A stretch of DNA of 64,000 bases from Dasypus novemcinctus (GCF_030445035.2 NC_080702.1:23943652-24007651), one strand, 5' to 3'. Shown: positions 22,931 to 35,080, numbered from the stretch's first letter. Notes: a model not told the origin generated them from the sequence alone. A program made the numbers and translations.

Positions 22931-23407
22931 GAATGTCTATGGTTGGAATGTATGGGGTTGTATTGTTTATAAAGGACACCAGAAGTTAGTGGTTTAATGG
23001 CATGGACTATGGAGGCAGATTGCATGGGTTTATTTCAAATGCACAATTTATATTTCTGTGACAAGTTGTCTGAGGGATTCTATTTACAATAATAGGAGCT
23101 GCATGAAAATGCCTTTGAAAGCAAGGGTAAATAAGTCTTGATATAATTCAGTCTTACTCAATTTTATATGATTTAGTCTGACCTTTTGTTTATGCCACTG
23201 ATACTTTAGTACAGTGGTGGTTATAACCATAAAAAATATTTGGTTTCTAGTCTGGTAGAGCCTATGATTTATTGGTGAAGTGGAAACATACAGATATAAA
23301 TATGTATAACAAATTTTGCGGAACAAGTAAGAGTGATTTGTTGAGTAAAGGAATACATTAGTTTCAGAATCTCTAACTCAAATCTAGGAAGGATGAGAGA
23401 ACCTTGC

Positions 23408-23740
23408 TTTTTTTTTTTTTTTGCCAAGATATATTTACTTATTTATTTTTAAAGATTCATAGATTACATAAATATTACATAAGAAATATAGAGATTTCTA
23501 CATGTCCCGTTCCCCACATTTCTCACACTTTCCCACATTAACAACATCCCTCATTAGTATAGTATATTCATTGCAAACAATGAACACATTTTGGAGCATT
23601 GCCACCAAGCATGGATTACAGTTTACATTGTAGGTTAAACTCTCTCCCACCAAATTCACTAGGTTATGGCAAGATATATAATGGCCTATATCTGTCTTTG
23701 CAATGCCAGTCAGGAAATTTCCCAAGTCCCCAAAATTTCT
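23408..23740 (-). mobile_element. Older-type LINE-1 3' fragment, minus strand (copy A only)
   Basis: A related but older version of the L1 3' terminus ('cacattaacaacatccctca', 'aatgaacacattttggagca'), absent from copy B at the matching place (about 63070), where 'ttttttttaaggccaaagca' is continuous. Confidence 0.7.
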
Positions 23741-23951
23741 TAAGGCCAAAAAGCATAATAGGAAGCATATTGAAGGGAGATTGAATTAGAGGATGAGCTG
23801 CAGTAATACTCCCATGAGAAGAATGACACTTAGTTTCCCACAAGACCAAGAGGAAACATGTTCCTGGGTACCTCAAGGTCCTGGATGGGGAGTAGCTATG
23901 TTATCTTGGACCTTGGGAATGGCCTTCATGGGAATGCATCAGAACTGTGCT

Positions 23952-24505
23952 CTAGGGAGTTGCAGGATTTGTTTCTGGCACCTTGGTGATGATGAGACCA
24001 TTTCTACTTCCCTTACTGAGAGATCCAGGGTAGAAATATGATTTCATGGGCTTGGTGAATTTGCTTTTGAAGATGTAGAGACTGGTATAGTCAGTTACAC
24101 TGTAGAAAAATATCAACCTTTCCTCATAATTCAAAAAAATTCCCACAGTCAAGAGAAGTTCTAGGACAATAAATATATAAGTGGAGGTGGAAAGCATTTG
24201 GTACATACCATTCTTCAGGCAAACGGTCCAGAAATCATTCTCTGGATGAGCAGAGATACACTGTCCTTTCTCGTTAAACAAGTCCCAACACAGTCCTATA
24301 GACCACCTGCTCTTCCCTGCTCCTCCAATCTCCCAATATTGCCTACCACCACTGCAACTCTTCTGACCTTGCACAGCCACCAAGGTATCAAATCACTCAG
24401 GATTGTCAGGCATGTCTTGCTTTTCTGAAACAGATGTGACACATTTTCCATCATCTGACACAGAAAGGTAAGGATGACCTATGGCTCCATCCAGTTTTAT
24501 GTCTT
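23952..24505 (-). pseudogene. B30.2 (PRY-SPRY) exon, butyrophilin/TRIM-like, copy A
   Basis: Minus-strand exon with an acceptor at its start (pyrimidine tract and CTGCAG just above 24505). PRY: DIKLDG..HPYLSVSDDGKCV, then PDNPE-stop-FDT. SPRY: VAVQGQKS..GRQYWEI, KSRWSIGLCWD, ENDFWTVCLKNG, VGIFLNYEE, FYSVTDYTSLYIFKSKF and PYFYPG-like SYFYPG. B30.2 domains bind ligands or pathogen components and form the last exon of butyrophilin and TRIM genes. The frame is open for about 185 codons except one TGA at about 24400, where copy B has AGA (Arg). TGA there could come from CGA by CpG decay. Which family member it is cannot be told. Confidence 0.8.
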
Positions 24506-25929
24506 CTGCAGGAGAAGAAAGGAAGAAGGAATTAGAATATAAAGGAAGGAATTAATTTTAACTTTAAAGATAAAAACTTTCAAATTCTAGGAGAAGGATT
24601 AGAGCAAGGAGCATATGGGATCATTTTCATATATAGAGAAAAATTTTAAAAAATAAGCCTTATCTATGCACCATTGCCCATGATGCCTCTGTGTTTATAA
24701 ATTTGAAGTTTTTTGCTTGGGGTAAAATATCTACAAATCATTTTATATCTGAAAATGATTCATGAGTTAATTATTCTGGTGAGTGTAATATCAGAATCTT
24801 CAAATGTGTCTCTAAGAATACAGCTGTTATTCAGGGAATATGTCACATTTACAGCCTTCTGAAATGTCCATAACAATATTCTAAATCAGAAAATGTTTTC
24901 CCAATATTCTATTTAGGAATATTCTGCCTGAAATTATATAATGGAAGAAGTGAACAGTACAACAAAGAGAAACAATGCCATATGCAGTCATGGAGGTAGA
25001 AGCACATCCAGAGTGTCCAGAAAGCAGCAGGTACCCAGTTCTGTGGGAGTGGAGTAAGGCAGGTGGAGAGTAGGTAGATGTGGTCAGAAGGACAAGGGTG
25101 GAGAGGGTGCAGCAGCGTTTAAAACCATGAGGTCATTTTCAGGATTTGGACCTCTTTCTGGATGAAAATGAGAGAAATAGAGGGGGCAAATTAGTGAGAA
25201 TGAATGTTCACAAATATTTGGTATGGATTTTCTGGAAGAATAAAGAAATGTTAGCTATTGCATGGAGATAATAGATTAAGAGAGGCTTTTTTTCTTTCTA
25301 CTTATAGTAGAAGTAACAGCATATTTGCATACTGTTTGAAGATCTGAGAGATAAGAAAAATAAAATGGAGGATGCTAGAAGATAGGGTAAGGAACAGAAA
25401 CCATGTTCTTCCTTTTTAACCATTCTAGCTTTGGAGAATCTTTGTGGCTGTGTTTTTGCTGGATTTAGCATACATTGATGACATTTCTAAATTGTCTATA
25501 CCTGCATTTTCTAAAAAGTTGATACCATTATATCTGTGATTTGCATAGTGTGTGTATTTTAAAAGCAGACACATCTAAAACAAAATCCCTTGCATTTAGT
25601 GACTTGGATCTTATTTGCCATTAAAATTATATACCCAGAATCAAATGGTTTTTTTTTTTTTAGTTCAAAATAGTCTTACAAATCACTTGGGTTACTCAAC
25701 TTCCCTTTTTTTTTTACAGTAAAATTCCAGAGAGGTTAAATGGCAAGTATGAAATCTTTCATAATTATTTATTATGCATTTGATTTTACCTGCAAATATT
25801 TGAACTATTGTTCAAACCTATAATTAGATTTAAAAAAACATTCAAGATTAGCTGGAATACTATGCAGAACAGTGATTCTTGTAAGTAATGGAGTATTGGG
25901 TATCAATTATGAATTTTGACTTCACTTAC
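24506..25929 (-). other. Presumed intron of the copy A B30.2 gene
   Basis: No repeats or reading frames that I recognise apart from AT-rich tracts. The first ~140 bp match copy B (63855-64000), so the duplication extends into this intron. A GA-rich stretch lies near 25060-25200. Confidence 0.5.
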
Positions 25930-25956
25930 CCTCTTCTCCCAGGATTTTTCTTCACT
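25930..25956 (-). pseudogene. Candidate 27-nt exon upstream of B30.2 exon
   Basis: On the minus strand: acceptor 'attggcttcag', 27 nt, donor 'GTAAGTGAA'. Butyrophilin genes have 21- and 27-nt exons between the transmembrane and B30.2 exons, which this fits. In the phase needed to enter the B30.2 exon it reads TGA then RKILGEE, so it would carry a stop near its start. Splice sites this short can occur by chance; the case rests on size, order and phase. Confidence 0.45.
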
Positions 25957-26048
25957 CTGAAGCCAATCACAAAGGATATAAGTGTTCTGAGAGAACACAG
26001 ACTATATTTTCAATTCAATTTAGCATAGGAAAGAAACACAGAACTTAC

Positions 26049-26069
26049 CAAGTTCTTTACTGATTTTGT
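26049..26069 (-). pseudogene. Candidate 21-nt exon (heptad type)
   Basis: On the minus strand: acceptor 'tgtatttttag', exactly 21 nt encoding KISKEL in the compatible phase, then donor 'GTAAGTTC'. It lies 92 nt upstream of the 27-nt candidate. The combined reading (KISKELE-stop-RKILGEE) is charged and coiled-coil-like, as in the juxtamembrane stretch of butyrophilins. Confidence 0.45.
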
Positions 26070-26299
26070 CTAAAAATACAAAAAAAATATAAATATTAAT
26101 TTCTCATATTTCAGGAATTTGGTTCTAGGCATTGCATTGCACCTCTCTTATTGTAAGAAATCAGTTAACATGTGAGACAGTTTACTGGAATTTGAGATCC
26201 AAGTCTTAAATGGCAATGCTTTCTAGACATCTACATGGGACATCATCTAGCTTGTTACAGCCAAAGTGCTACTGATTCTTGTGTATTGGGGATTTACAT

Positions 26300-26640
26300 A
26301 TGTGCATGTGTATGTGTGTAATATAGGGACATTTTGAGGACATTGGAATTATTCTGCATGACATTGCAATGGTTCACACAGACCATTATATGTTTTCTCA
26401 TAACACACAAAATTGTGTGGAACAGAGTGTAAACTATAGTCTATGAATAGCAGCAATGCTGAAATATGTGTTCAGCAATTGTACCAAATTACCACACTAA
26501 GGAATGATGTTAAAGTTGGAATGCATGAGAGAGGGAGGATGTGGAGCATGTGGGAATCCCTATGTTTATTTTTAAATTTTAATGTGTTTTAGATTACATA
26601 AATATTATATAAAAATATTAATTCTATTTTTGGAAATGAG
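26300..26640 (+). mobile_element. Older-type LINE-1 3' fragment, plus strand
   Basis: 'gacattttgaggacattgga', 'gtgtaaactatagtctatga' and 'aggatgtggagcatgtggga' with a terminal 'gattacataaatattatata' match the reverse complements of 23.4-23.7 and 61.6-61.8 kb. Confidence 0.65.
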
Positions 26641-26643
26641 TCA

Positions 26644-26695
26644 GACAGAGTTATTAATAATGTAAATAAGACAGAGTTATTAATAATGTAAATAA
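26644..26695. repeat. 26-bp tandem duplication
   Basis: Two consecutive copies of a 26-bp unit starting gacagagttattaataatgt. Confidence 0.9.
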
Positions 26696-26699
26696 AACA

Positions 26700-27510
26700 A
26701 TGTGCAGTGTTTTTTAGGTTATATTAATCTAGAGGCTATGTTGAATTCAATTTGAGTAGGTTTTTGTTGTATAGGTCCATTTGGAGCATTATTAGGTTTG
26801 ATTAATAGATTGTCTTGTGGGGCAAGATTTTGTCAAGCAGGAAAGCTCAATCTGAGCATGACATCAAAGTCACATGAAGCAGGGGAGATTTTTAAAAGAG
26901 CATTGTATCTCTCTTCTGAGCCAAGACCCTTAAAAATATTGCCTCATGTCTAAGATGAGAAAGGCTGTATATAGCAATCACCAAAGTTGTTTTTCTCAAT
27001 GCTGTTTATTTGTTTGTGTTTTGTTCATGAGTTTATTTTAAAATAAAGGTATCCATGAGAATTGGAAGCACAATTATAGCTTATGGAAATTTGAGAGTTA
27101 CACAAGCCTAGTGGAGCAGCTTCCTCAGTCCTTGGAGGTGATTTTCACATCAGAAACAACTTATGTTGTAGCAACATATCGATGGACGATTTCAGGGTCT
27201 CCAAAGAACCCAGTAGAGGACTGTAAGGATAACCTTTGGTGCAGTCTGAAACACCTCCCTACTTGGGCATCATGTCTTAAGGATGGAAGTTATTGGAGTC
27301 GGGCAATTCTCCAGTGTCATTTCAGGGGCATTAGAAGGATGTTTTCCCACCATCTACTGGGAGAAATAAATGAGAGGTGCTCTTTTTTGGCTGTCTGCAG
27401 CATATCTGTTAGTGGGGTATTGACTTTGAAGTTCAAAATACTATTGTTACAGTGAATCTGCTGAGTGGGGTCTGGATGAGGTAAATATTATTACTACAAC
27501 TGTAATGTCT
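26700..27510. other. Unassigned sequence
   Basis: No repeat recognised. A 114-codon frame on + (27111-27455) has no motif I know, no strong start context and no splice evidence, so it is not called as a gene. Confidence 0.4.
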
Positions 27511-27511
27511 T

Positions 27512-29344
27512 GAAAACTAGGACACAAACCAATAAGTGCACACCAGTGTTCATAGCAACATTATTCACTATTGCCAAAAGTTGGAGTCAACCCAAACGCC
27601 CATCACAAGATGAATGGATAGGGAAACAGACTTGGCCCAGTGGTTAGGGCGTCCGTCTACCACATGGGAGGTCCACGCTTCAAACCCCGGGCCTCCTTGA
27701 CCCGTGTGGAGTTGGCCCATGCGCAGTGCTGATGCGCGCAAGGAGTGCCCTGCCACGCAGGGGTGTCCCCCGCATAGAGGAGCCCCACGTGCAAGGAGTG
27801 TGCCTGTAAGGAGAGCCACCCAGCATGAAAGAAGGTGCAGTCTGCATAGGAATGGTGCCACCCACACTTCCCGTGCCGCTGACGACAACAGAAGCGGACA
27901 ACGAAACAAGACGCAGCAAATAGACACAGAGAACAGACAACTGGGGGAGAGGGGGGATTTAAATAAATAAATAAATCTTAAAAAAAAAAAAGAGATGAAT
28001 GTATAAACAAAACATGGTACATACATACAATGGAATACTACTCAGCTATAGGAAGGAATACACTACTAATGCACGGGATAACACGGATGAATCTTGAGGA
28101 CCTTATGTTGAATGCAGCAAGCCAGGCATTGAAGGACAAGTACTACATGGCTTCTCTGATATGAATTAAGCAAATTAAGCTCTTTCAGAGAGCTAAAGAC
28201 TGGATGATAGGCTTACAGGAAATAGGGGGGGAGAGGAAGTCTGTGAGCCAATTCCCAAATGGGCTAAATATATGATAAAGTGGAGATAAGTAGTTGTGCA
28301 GTGAAGGGATAAGATAGGGATATAGGCATACTATTGGGTTAGGATGTGTATGTTTGAGGAGGGCTCGGGTTGGGAAGATGAGTCAGATTGTCTGTGGAAT
28401 TGGAGGAAGGGTGGAGGGGATCTGGTGAGCACGGGAGTTTTCCAGGAGCAGGGTTGAAACTATAATGTATAGAATACTCTTTAGAAAATATAAGGAAGGA
28501 TTACTGGTTTGAGGTGTTTGGGGCATCTGGCACAGGGTGCACCTGGGGCAGGCTTCTAGGGAGTGTGTGGCTCATCTTGTCATAGTATGCTAAATCCGTG
28601 GGTGGAGACCCATGCAATGATTGGGAAGGTGTTATTCCCCCATCCTGGGGAGGCCTGATGTTCTCAAACAGAGGGTGGTTGTGTAGAGAGCATGGGTGGC
28701 TCCCAATTGGGGGACAGACTAGTGCGTCAAGCTCTTAGCATTTTTGCAATTATCTATAAATCTTGTCCTTCAAGCAGTGAAGTTTGGTTGTCACTGTGTG
28801 TCCTGAGGGGAGGGGAAAGAAAAGAGAATAGATGGAAGATGTTGTAACTAGGGTGGAGGGGGCGCAATGGAAGTGTTCTTCATGATTGTGCAACGATGGA
28901 CAGGCCATGTTAAATTTCATCAAATATTTATAAAAATGTACATCTAAAATGTAAGCCATAGAGTACCCCATAATGCAAAAATGATTAGGAGCAAGTTTCA
29001 ATATTTGTACATCACTTGCACCAAATGTACCATCCAAAGGCTAAAAGATCATTGCTGGGGAAGGGGGAATGGGGGATGATTTTAGGTATATGGGAGTTTC
29101 TTATATTCTATATGTTACTTTACTGTTACCTAAAACATTTTTGAAGACAGAATTTAAAAAAAAGATGTAAGCCACTGTGGAATAAATGGAAGAGATTGTC
29201 TTGCCACTGTACATAAAGGACAATACCTATTATAGTGAGGAAAGGCAAAATGTCAAAAAATAATTTATGATATTTTTCATTTTTTATTTTATTTTACTTT
29301 TTTCTAAATGATTAGGTATTTTATTTCTAATTTTTATTTTATTT
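27512..29344 (+). mobile_element. LINE-1 3' end of ORF2 and 3' UTR, plus strand
   Basis: Begins in the ORF2 C-terminal segment ('catagcaacattattcacta', 'caatggaatactactcagct'). ORF2 ends near 28165, and the proximal 3' UTR follows to about 29340. The start is a 5' truncation. A SINE interrupts it at 27621-27992. The distal 3' UTR is missing, replaced by a minus-strand fragment at 29345. Confidence 0.8.
27621..27992 (+). mobile_element. DAS-III-like SINE, plus strand (best preserved)
   Basis: The head 'acagacttggcccagtggtt' and 'caccacatggg'-like B-box region are tRNA-like, followed by 'gcgcaaggagtgccctgcca' modules and an (aaat)n poly-A tail. Target-site duplication agatgaatggata (27608-27620) and agatgaatgtata (27993-28005), one mismatch. 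It is inserted in L1 and is the least diverged of the four copies. Confidence 0.95.
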
Positions 29345-29723
29345 TTTCTCTTTATTTTTTAAAATGGTACATTAAAAATATGAGGTCCCCATATATACCC
29401 CACCGACTTCACCCCACTTCTCTCACATCAACAACCTCCTACATCGTTGTGGGACATACACTGCATTTGGTGAATACATTTTTGAGCACTGCTGCACCAC
29501 ATGGACAATGGTTTACACTGTAGTTTGAACTCTTCCCCAGTCCACCCAGTGGGCCATGGCAGGACATACAATGTCCAGCATCTGTCCTTGCAATACCACC
29601 CAGGACAACTCAAAGTTCTGAAAATGCCCCCACATCATATCCCTTCTTCTCTCTTTCTACCGTCAGCAGCTACAGTGACCACTTTCTCCACACCAGTGCT
29701 ACATTTTCTTCCATTACTAATCA
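29345..29723 (-). mobile_element. 5'-truncated LINE-1 3' fragment, minus strand
   Basis: Last ~0.37 kb of the L1 3' region; 3' terminus at the low end ('acattaaaaatatgaggtcc'). Confidence 0.75.
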
Positions 29724-30531
29724 AATAGTACAAACACGTGTGATAACATGCATAAACTTTGAGAAGCTTATTATGAGTGAAGCAACCCAGGCATTGAAGG
29801 ACAAATACTACATGACCTCTTATATGAAATAAGTTAACCCAAGTGTCTCAGAGTTAGAGCCTGGATGATAGGCTTAAAGGAATTTGGGGAGTAGAGAAAG
29901 GTTGCTAACTGACACCTACGTAGGTGAAATCGATGAAAGGCTGGATGTAAGTATTTGTACAGGGAAGGGATAAAATAGGGACATAGGGATGCCTTGGGTG
30001 AAGCTTGAGAGGGGCTAGGAATGGGAGGAAATTGGGGGGAAGAAATTGGAGGGAAGGGTGGGGGGAACATTTGAACGAAAGAGATTGTCAGGTATGTGGT
30101 TGAAACTATAATGTTGAGAAAACGTTTTAGAAAATATAGTAAGGAAGGTTACCTGTTTTAGATGCTTAAGAGCAGTATCTGACACAGGGCAATCTTCTAG
30201 GAAGTGCATGAGTGCTCATTTTGTCATAGTGGGTTATATCATTAGGTGGAGATCCCTAAAATGAGAGTGAAGATATACCCACATCCTGGGGAAGACTGAT
30301 GTTTTCAAATAGAGGGAATTGTACCTCTCGAGAGAATTGGTGGCTCCCAATCAGTTAGGGCAGTCGAGCATGTCAAGCCCTCAACATTGTTGCAAGTATC
30401 TCTGAATATGGTCCTTCAAGTAATGAAGAGTGTTTATCAATGTGGACCCTGAGGGGAGGGGCAAAGAGGAACTGAAAAGATGGAATCTGTGTAACTATGT
30501 GACAATGGAAGTGTTCCAAAAGATCATGCAA

Positions 30532-30780
30532 ATTAAGATAGATAAGAAACTGGTCAAGGTGGTTGCCTTAAAAGAAGCATACTGAACAGCTAATATACCA
30601 TGTGCATGTTTGATCTATTTTTATTTAGTTAATTAAAACCAAATAAAAATAATAGAATAAGCTGAGGACCTCATGGGACTAACCATCCCAAGGGAGCCAT
30701 ACACCAGTTCCTAGAATTTCCACATCTTTCTAATAAAGTTTTGAAAGCATTTTCAAAAAAAAAAAAAAAAAAAAAAAAAA
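30532..30780 (+). pseudogene. Retrocopy of an unidentified mRNA 3' end
   Basis: About 220 bp unlike any other sequence in the window, with AATAAA at 30732-30737, followed about 15 nt later by an A run of about 28. It is flanked by the duplication aaaagatcatgcaa at 30518-30531 and 30779-30792. These are hallmarks of L1-driven retrotransposition of a cellular transcript. The first 17 codons are open to a TGA near 30584, which could be the end of a coding region, but I do not recognise the parent gene. Confidence 0.75.
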
Positions 30781-31252
30781 AAGATCATGCAAAGATGGAT
30801 ATAGGACATGTTAACTTACACAAAAAATGTATAAAAGTCTCTAGGCTAAAATGTAAACCATAATGTAAAACATATGATAACTAAAAATTTAGAAAATTGT
30901 ATGGTCTAATATATAAACCATAATGTAAATCCAAGTGGAATCATGTGTGAAAGCTATTGTTTCAGTATCTGTATATTAGCTGCAGCAAATATAATATGAA
31001 CATGTAAAAAGGTCATTGCTGGGAAAGTGACAAAGTGATGTTGGATATGTGGGAGTACTGTAAACAGTATATATGAATTACTGTGATCTAAAACTTTTGT
31101 GAAGACAAACTTCATAATTAGAAAAAAAAGAAAAGAAAAAGAAAGGATGTAGACACTGAGAAAGAAATGGAAGAAATTACCTTGCCACTGTACATACAGA
31201 GCAACATTTATTGGAGTGATGAAAGGCAAAACATCAAAAACAAAGCTTTTTC

Positions 31253-31635
31253 TTTTTTTTTTAATATTTATTTATTTACCCCACCCCCACCCCCGTTGTC
31301 TTGTTTTCTGTGTCTATTTGCTGTGTCTTCTTTGTTGCTGTCAGCAGTACAGGAATCTGTGTTTCTTTTGGTTGTGTCATCTCTCCATATGTGTGGCACC
31401 ATTCCTGGGCAGGCTGCACTTTCTTTCACGCTGGGCGGCTCTCCTTATGGGGTGCACTCCTTGCACATGGGGCTCCCCTATGCGGGGGACACCCCTGCCT
31501 GTCAGGGCACTCCTTGTGCATATCAGCACTGCGCATGAGCCAGCTCCACATGGGTCAAGGAGGTCCGGGGTTTGAAGCGTGGACCTCCCATGTGGTAGAC
31601 AGACGCCCTAACCACTGGGCCAAGTCTGCCGCCCT
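31253..31635 (-). mobile_element. DAS-III-like SINE, minus strand
   Basis: Tail (aaataaataa) at the low end, head 'ccactgggccaagtctgccg' at the high end. No long target-site duplication is clear because both flanks are T-rich. Confidence 0.9.
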
Positions 31636-33020
31636 GATTTTTTTCTCATTTTTTGATGCCCCAACTTATTTTTACTTTCTTTAATTTTTCTAAATTAGTA
31701 TGTATTCTATATCTAACCTTTAAACCCATCATTGTATTCCATCTTAGTATTAATGGAACCTGGCAGTATATTAGGCTTCAGTTTTTAAGAAGTTTTGGAC
31801 CACAGAGAGGTTCAACTATGGCAGGGGAGGAACACTGGTGTGATGTGTTATTGACAGGGGGCACATGGTTGTGACGGAGTTCTCCAGGGCATGTATACAG
31901 GATATATAAAAATGTTTGGATATTTTCATAGTGGTTACAGTTAAAAAAAGAAAACTGAGGGAATGCTGAGTGTCTAGCCAGGAGAACTCTATTACATTCG
32001 CAATGAAACAGCAAGAATCCCCAAAGTGCAATGGCAAAGACCAATAAAGAAGGATGATCCAACAATGAGCCCTTGATACTGATGATTATGCTTGTGAGCC
32101 TGTGCAACTGAAATATGAACTAGGCCTAGAGCGAGCTGAAGGGTGCCTAAGAGTTACCTCTTGACAGCCTCCATATTGCTCAAATGTGGCCCCTCTCTAA
32201 GCCCTCCTCAGCATGAAAATGCATTACCTTTCCCCCAGTGTGGGACATGACTCCTGGGGATGAGCCTCCCTGGCACCAAGGGATTACTATCAAGCACCAG
32301 CTGATGATGTAACATAAAAAAGACCTTCCTACATGTAATATCATGTGTGAAAACCTGCTTTTCAATTTTGGATAAAAGGGGGAAATGGAAAGGACCAATG
32401 AGTTACATGGCTATGAGTCTCCAAAAAAGAATTGGGATGTCAGCAAAGGGGTCACAGTTATGCACACCTCAGCAGGGTCCCAGAGACTGCCAAAGTAGAT
32501 AGAAGCCAAGGTACTGGTTCATCTGCGGCCTACAGAGACCCACATGTTCTACAGTCATGATATTTGGCTCTGGTGTTCAGTGCCATGTCAGTTGGCCCTA
32601 CTTTGGAGTTTGTGTTCCTGAGTGGGATGGAGTTGGATTCAGATGTGACCTTTCTACACATGCCTCTTCTGTTACTTTTAATGGACATGTGGTTGGTGCA
32701 TACTCAGGAGACCTGAATGTCTAGACTGTCCATGTGACAGCCAGGCCCTGAGCTTCAGTAGACTTGCAACTCCTACCCTCTGGTTTATTTGACTTACCCT
32801 GGCCAGCTATATGGGGGCTGAAGAAGGTCAACCATCACACCAGGGAGCCAAGAATGCCTACAACTGCAAGTAGGAAAATTGCATCTGTCATCCATGTGGA
32901 ATCTAAGCCCCCTGTCAACCTAGAGATAGAGTGGAAATAACCGTCCCAGGGTCCACAGAATGGAGGAATACAGTATGGTTTAGAGTGCACTTACTGATAT
33001 TCTACTATGAAACTATTTCT

Positions 33021-34705
33021 GATTTTTAAACCTATCATCACTGTTTTATTTTCCTATTGATGGATTTTCAGAATATATTAAGGTTCATTTTTAAAGAAGG
33101 TTTGGTTAAAAGAGTTGTTCAACTATAGCAGGGGAGGAGCATTGGTATGTGTTGTCATTGATGGTGGATGCATGGGTGGGAAGGAGTTTGCCATGGCATG
33201 CCTATACAGTATATAGACAGATTCGGAAGTTATTCGCTATTGACACAATGGGTAGAGTTTCACACAACTGAGGGAGTACTGAGTTCCCATCCTGGGCAGC
33301 TCTGTCGCACTTCCCAATAGAACTTCAACAATTACCCAAGTGCAAGGGCAAAGACCAGTGAAAGAAGTTTGGTCCAAAGATGAGCCCTTGATACTGATGA
33401 CTCTGCTTATAAACCTATGTAGTTGAAATTTCAACTTTTCCTGGAGGTGTAGTGTGCCTAAGAGTTACTTCCTGAGAGCCTCTATGTGCTCAAATGTGAC
33501 CACTCTCAGCTAAACTCAGCATGTAAATGCATTACCATCCCCCATCATGAGACATGAGACATGACCCCTGGTGATGAGACTCCCAAGCACTGAGGGATTA
33601 CTACCAAGCACCAGTTGGTGATGCAACCAGAAATATACCTTGAATTAAAGAGGGAATTGGTAAAGACAACTGAGTTTAAATGGCTAAGAGACTTTAAAAT
33701 GAGTCAGGAGGTTATCAGATGTGCCATGCCTATGCATGTCTCAGCAGGCTCTCAGAGACAGCCAAAGTAGATACAATCCTAGTTTGTGGTGCTCCTGAGG
33801 AATACAGAGACACCCAGGACCTATAATCAAGGCAGATGGCTCTGGAGTTCAATGCCTTGGGCCCTACTTTGAAATTTGTGCTCCTGAGTGATGGTGTGGG
33901 ACTCAAATTATACTTCTCTACATATATCCTTCTGTCAAATTTACTGAACCTGTGTTTGTTACTGGGATTGGTGTATGCCCAGGTGAATTGAATCCCTGGA
34001 ATGACCGTGTGCCAGCTTGGCCCTGTTCCTTAGCAGAACTGCAGCACCTACTCTCCAGTTCATTGGACTTACCCAGGTCAGCTAATAAGGAAGTGAGGTT
34101 GGTCAACCTCCACATGAAGGAACTGAGAGAGTCTACACCTGCAAGCAGGAGAATCCCATCCATCAGCCCTATGAGATCTAAGCCCCCTCTCAATTTAGAG
34201 GTGGAGTGGGCTTTGCCATCCCAGGGTCCTCAGGATAGAGGAATAAAATATAGATTAATGGATTTACTCATATTTTACTACAGGATTATTTGACTCTAGC
34301 AATGGAAGATATTATATCATTGATGTAGCGATAGTGGCCATGGGAGTTGCTGAAGGCAGGGAGAGGGAAAAAGGGGTGTGATATGGGGCATTTTGGGGAC
34401 TTGGAGTTTTCCTGAATGATATTGCAGGGACAGATGCAAGATATTATATATCTTGCCGTAATCCTCTGAATGGATTGGGAGAGAGTGTAATCTACAATGT
34501 AAACTAAAATTCATGCTGTGTAGCAGTGTTCCAAAATATAATCATCAAATGCAATGAATGTGTCACACTGATGGAAGGGGTTGTTGATGTGGGAAGAGTG
34601 TGGGGTGTTGGAAGTCAGGTACATAGAAACCATTATATTTTTAAATGTAACATTTTGTGGGATTATTTATAAAAAATGAAATATAAAGACAAATAGAAAA
34701 GAAAC
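33021..34705 (+). mobile_element. LINE-1 distal 3' region, plus strand
   Basis: Second copy of the distal block, starting 'tttttaaacctatcatcact' and reaching the 3' end near 34.70 kb ('ttatatttttaaatgtaaca' then A-rich). It contains the candidate splice donor (about 33135) and acceptor (about 34427) discussed for the 6.57-kb copy. The 33952-34293 frame (113 codons) lies inside it. Confidence 0.75.
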
Positions 34706-35080
34706 CTTCCTGGCTTCCCACAAAAGTTATGTAATGGTCCCCTTTGATCTACTTGGTTGTCATGAAACCATTCATTCTTGTGAGAACCAAGAGCCACACT
34801 TTGAATTATGTACAGCTCATCCAACTTTAGGGCCTTGCAAATGGACAGTGACAGATCAATTAGTTATTATTAATTTAGGAATGAGGAAGAACTTAGCATA
34901 AAAAGAGGCCTTCTTCCTCTCCTTGGCAATCAGCTGACATGGCTTGTCACCCATTGTTAGCAACCATTATTCTAAATTTATATCTATAAATATATATTTA
35001 TATATTAATCAGCCTGTTCCTTTATTTGGGAGAGTTATTCTATTTATTTTTTGCCTAGTTATATAAAGGAAAAATGACTG
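34706..35080. other. Unassigned sequence
   Basis: No gene or repeat recognised; short AT-rich tract near 34975-35005. Confidence 0.4.

Larger units (their letters stand above)
16446..24650. repeat. Duplication copy A (pairs with 56490-64000)
   Basis: By-eye alignment holds through the whole stretch: 16560-16680 with 56580-56700, 17100-17280 with 57380-57540, 18200-18300 with 57570-57660, 18900-20700 with 58200-59980, 20830-21040 with 60230-60467, 21718-22930 with 61041-62640, and the B30.2 exons at the end. Divergence is substantial, with many indels, so the duplication is old. Several insertions are private to one copy. Confidence 0.8.
29725..33020 (+). mobile_element. LINE-1 ORF2 end and long 3' UTR, plus strand
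   Basis: 5'-truncated just before the ORF2 stop (near 29835). It then follows the full 3' UTR order: proximal block, 'ccattgctggg'-like middle block (31.0 kb), and distal block from 31640. It stops at about 33020 before the L1 3' end, where a second distal copy starts again. Insertions: a poly-A retrocopy (30532-30780) and a SINE (31253-31635). Confidence 0.75.

Noticed and set aside
27111..27455. 114-codon plus frame
   Set aside because: No domain, no start context, no splice sites noted and no second copy to compare.
27621..27700. tRNA-like gene
   Set aside because: The tRNA-like head belongs to a SINE with poly-A tail and target-site duplication, so it is not a functional tRNA gene.
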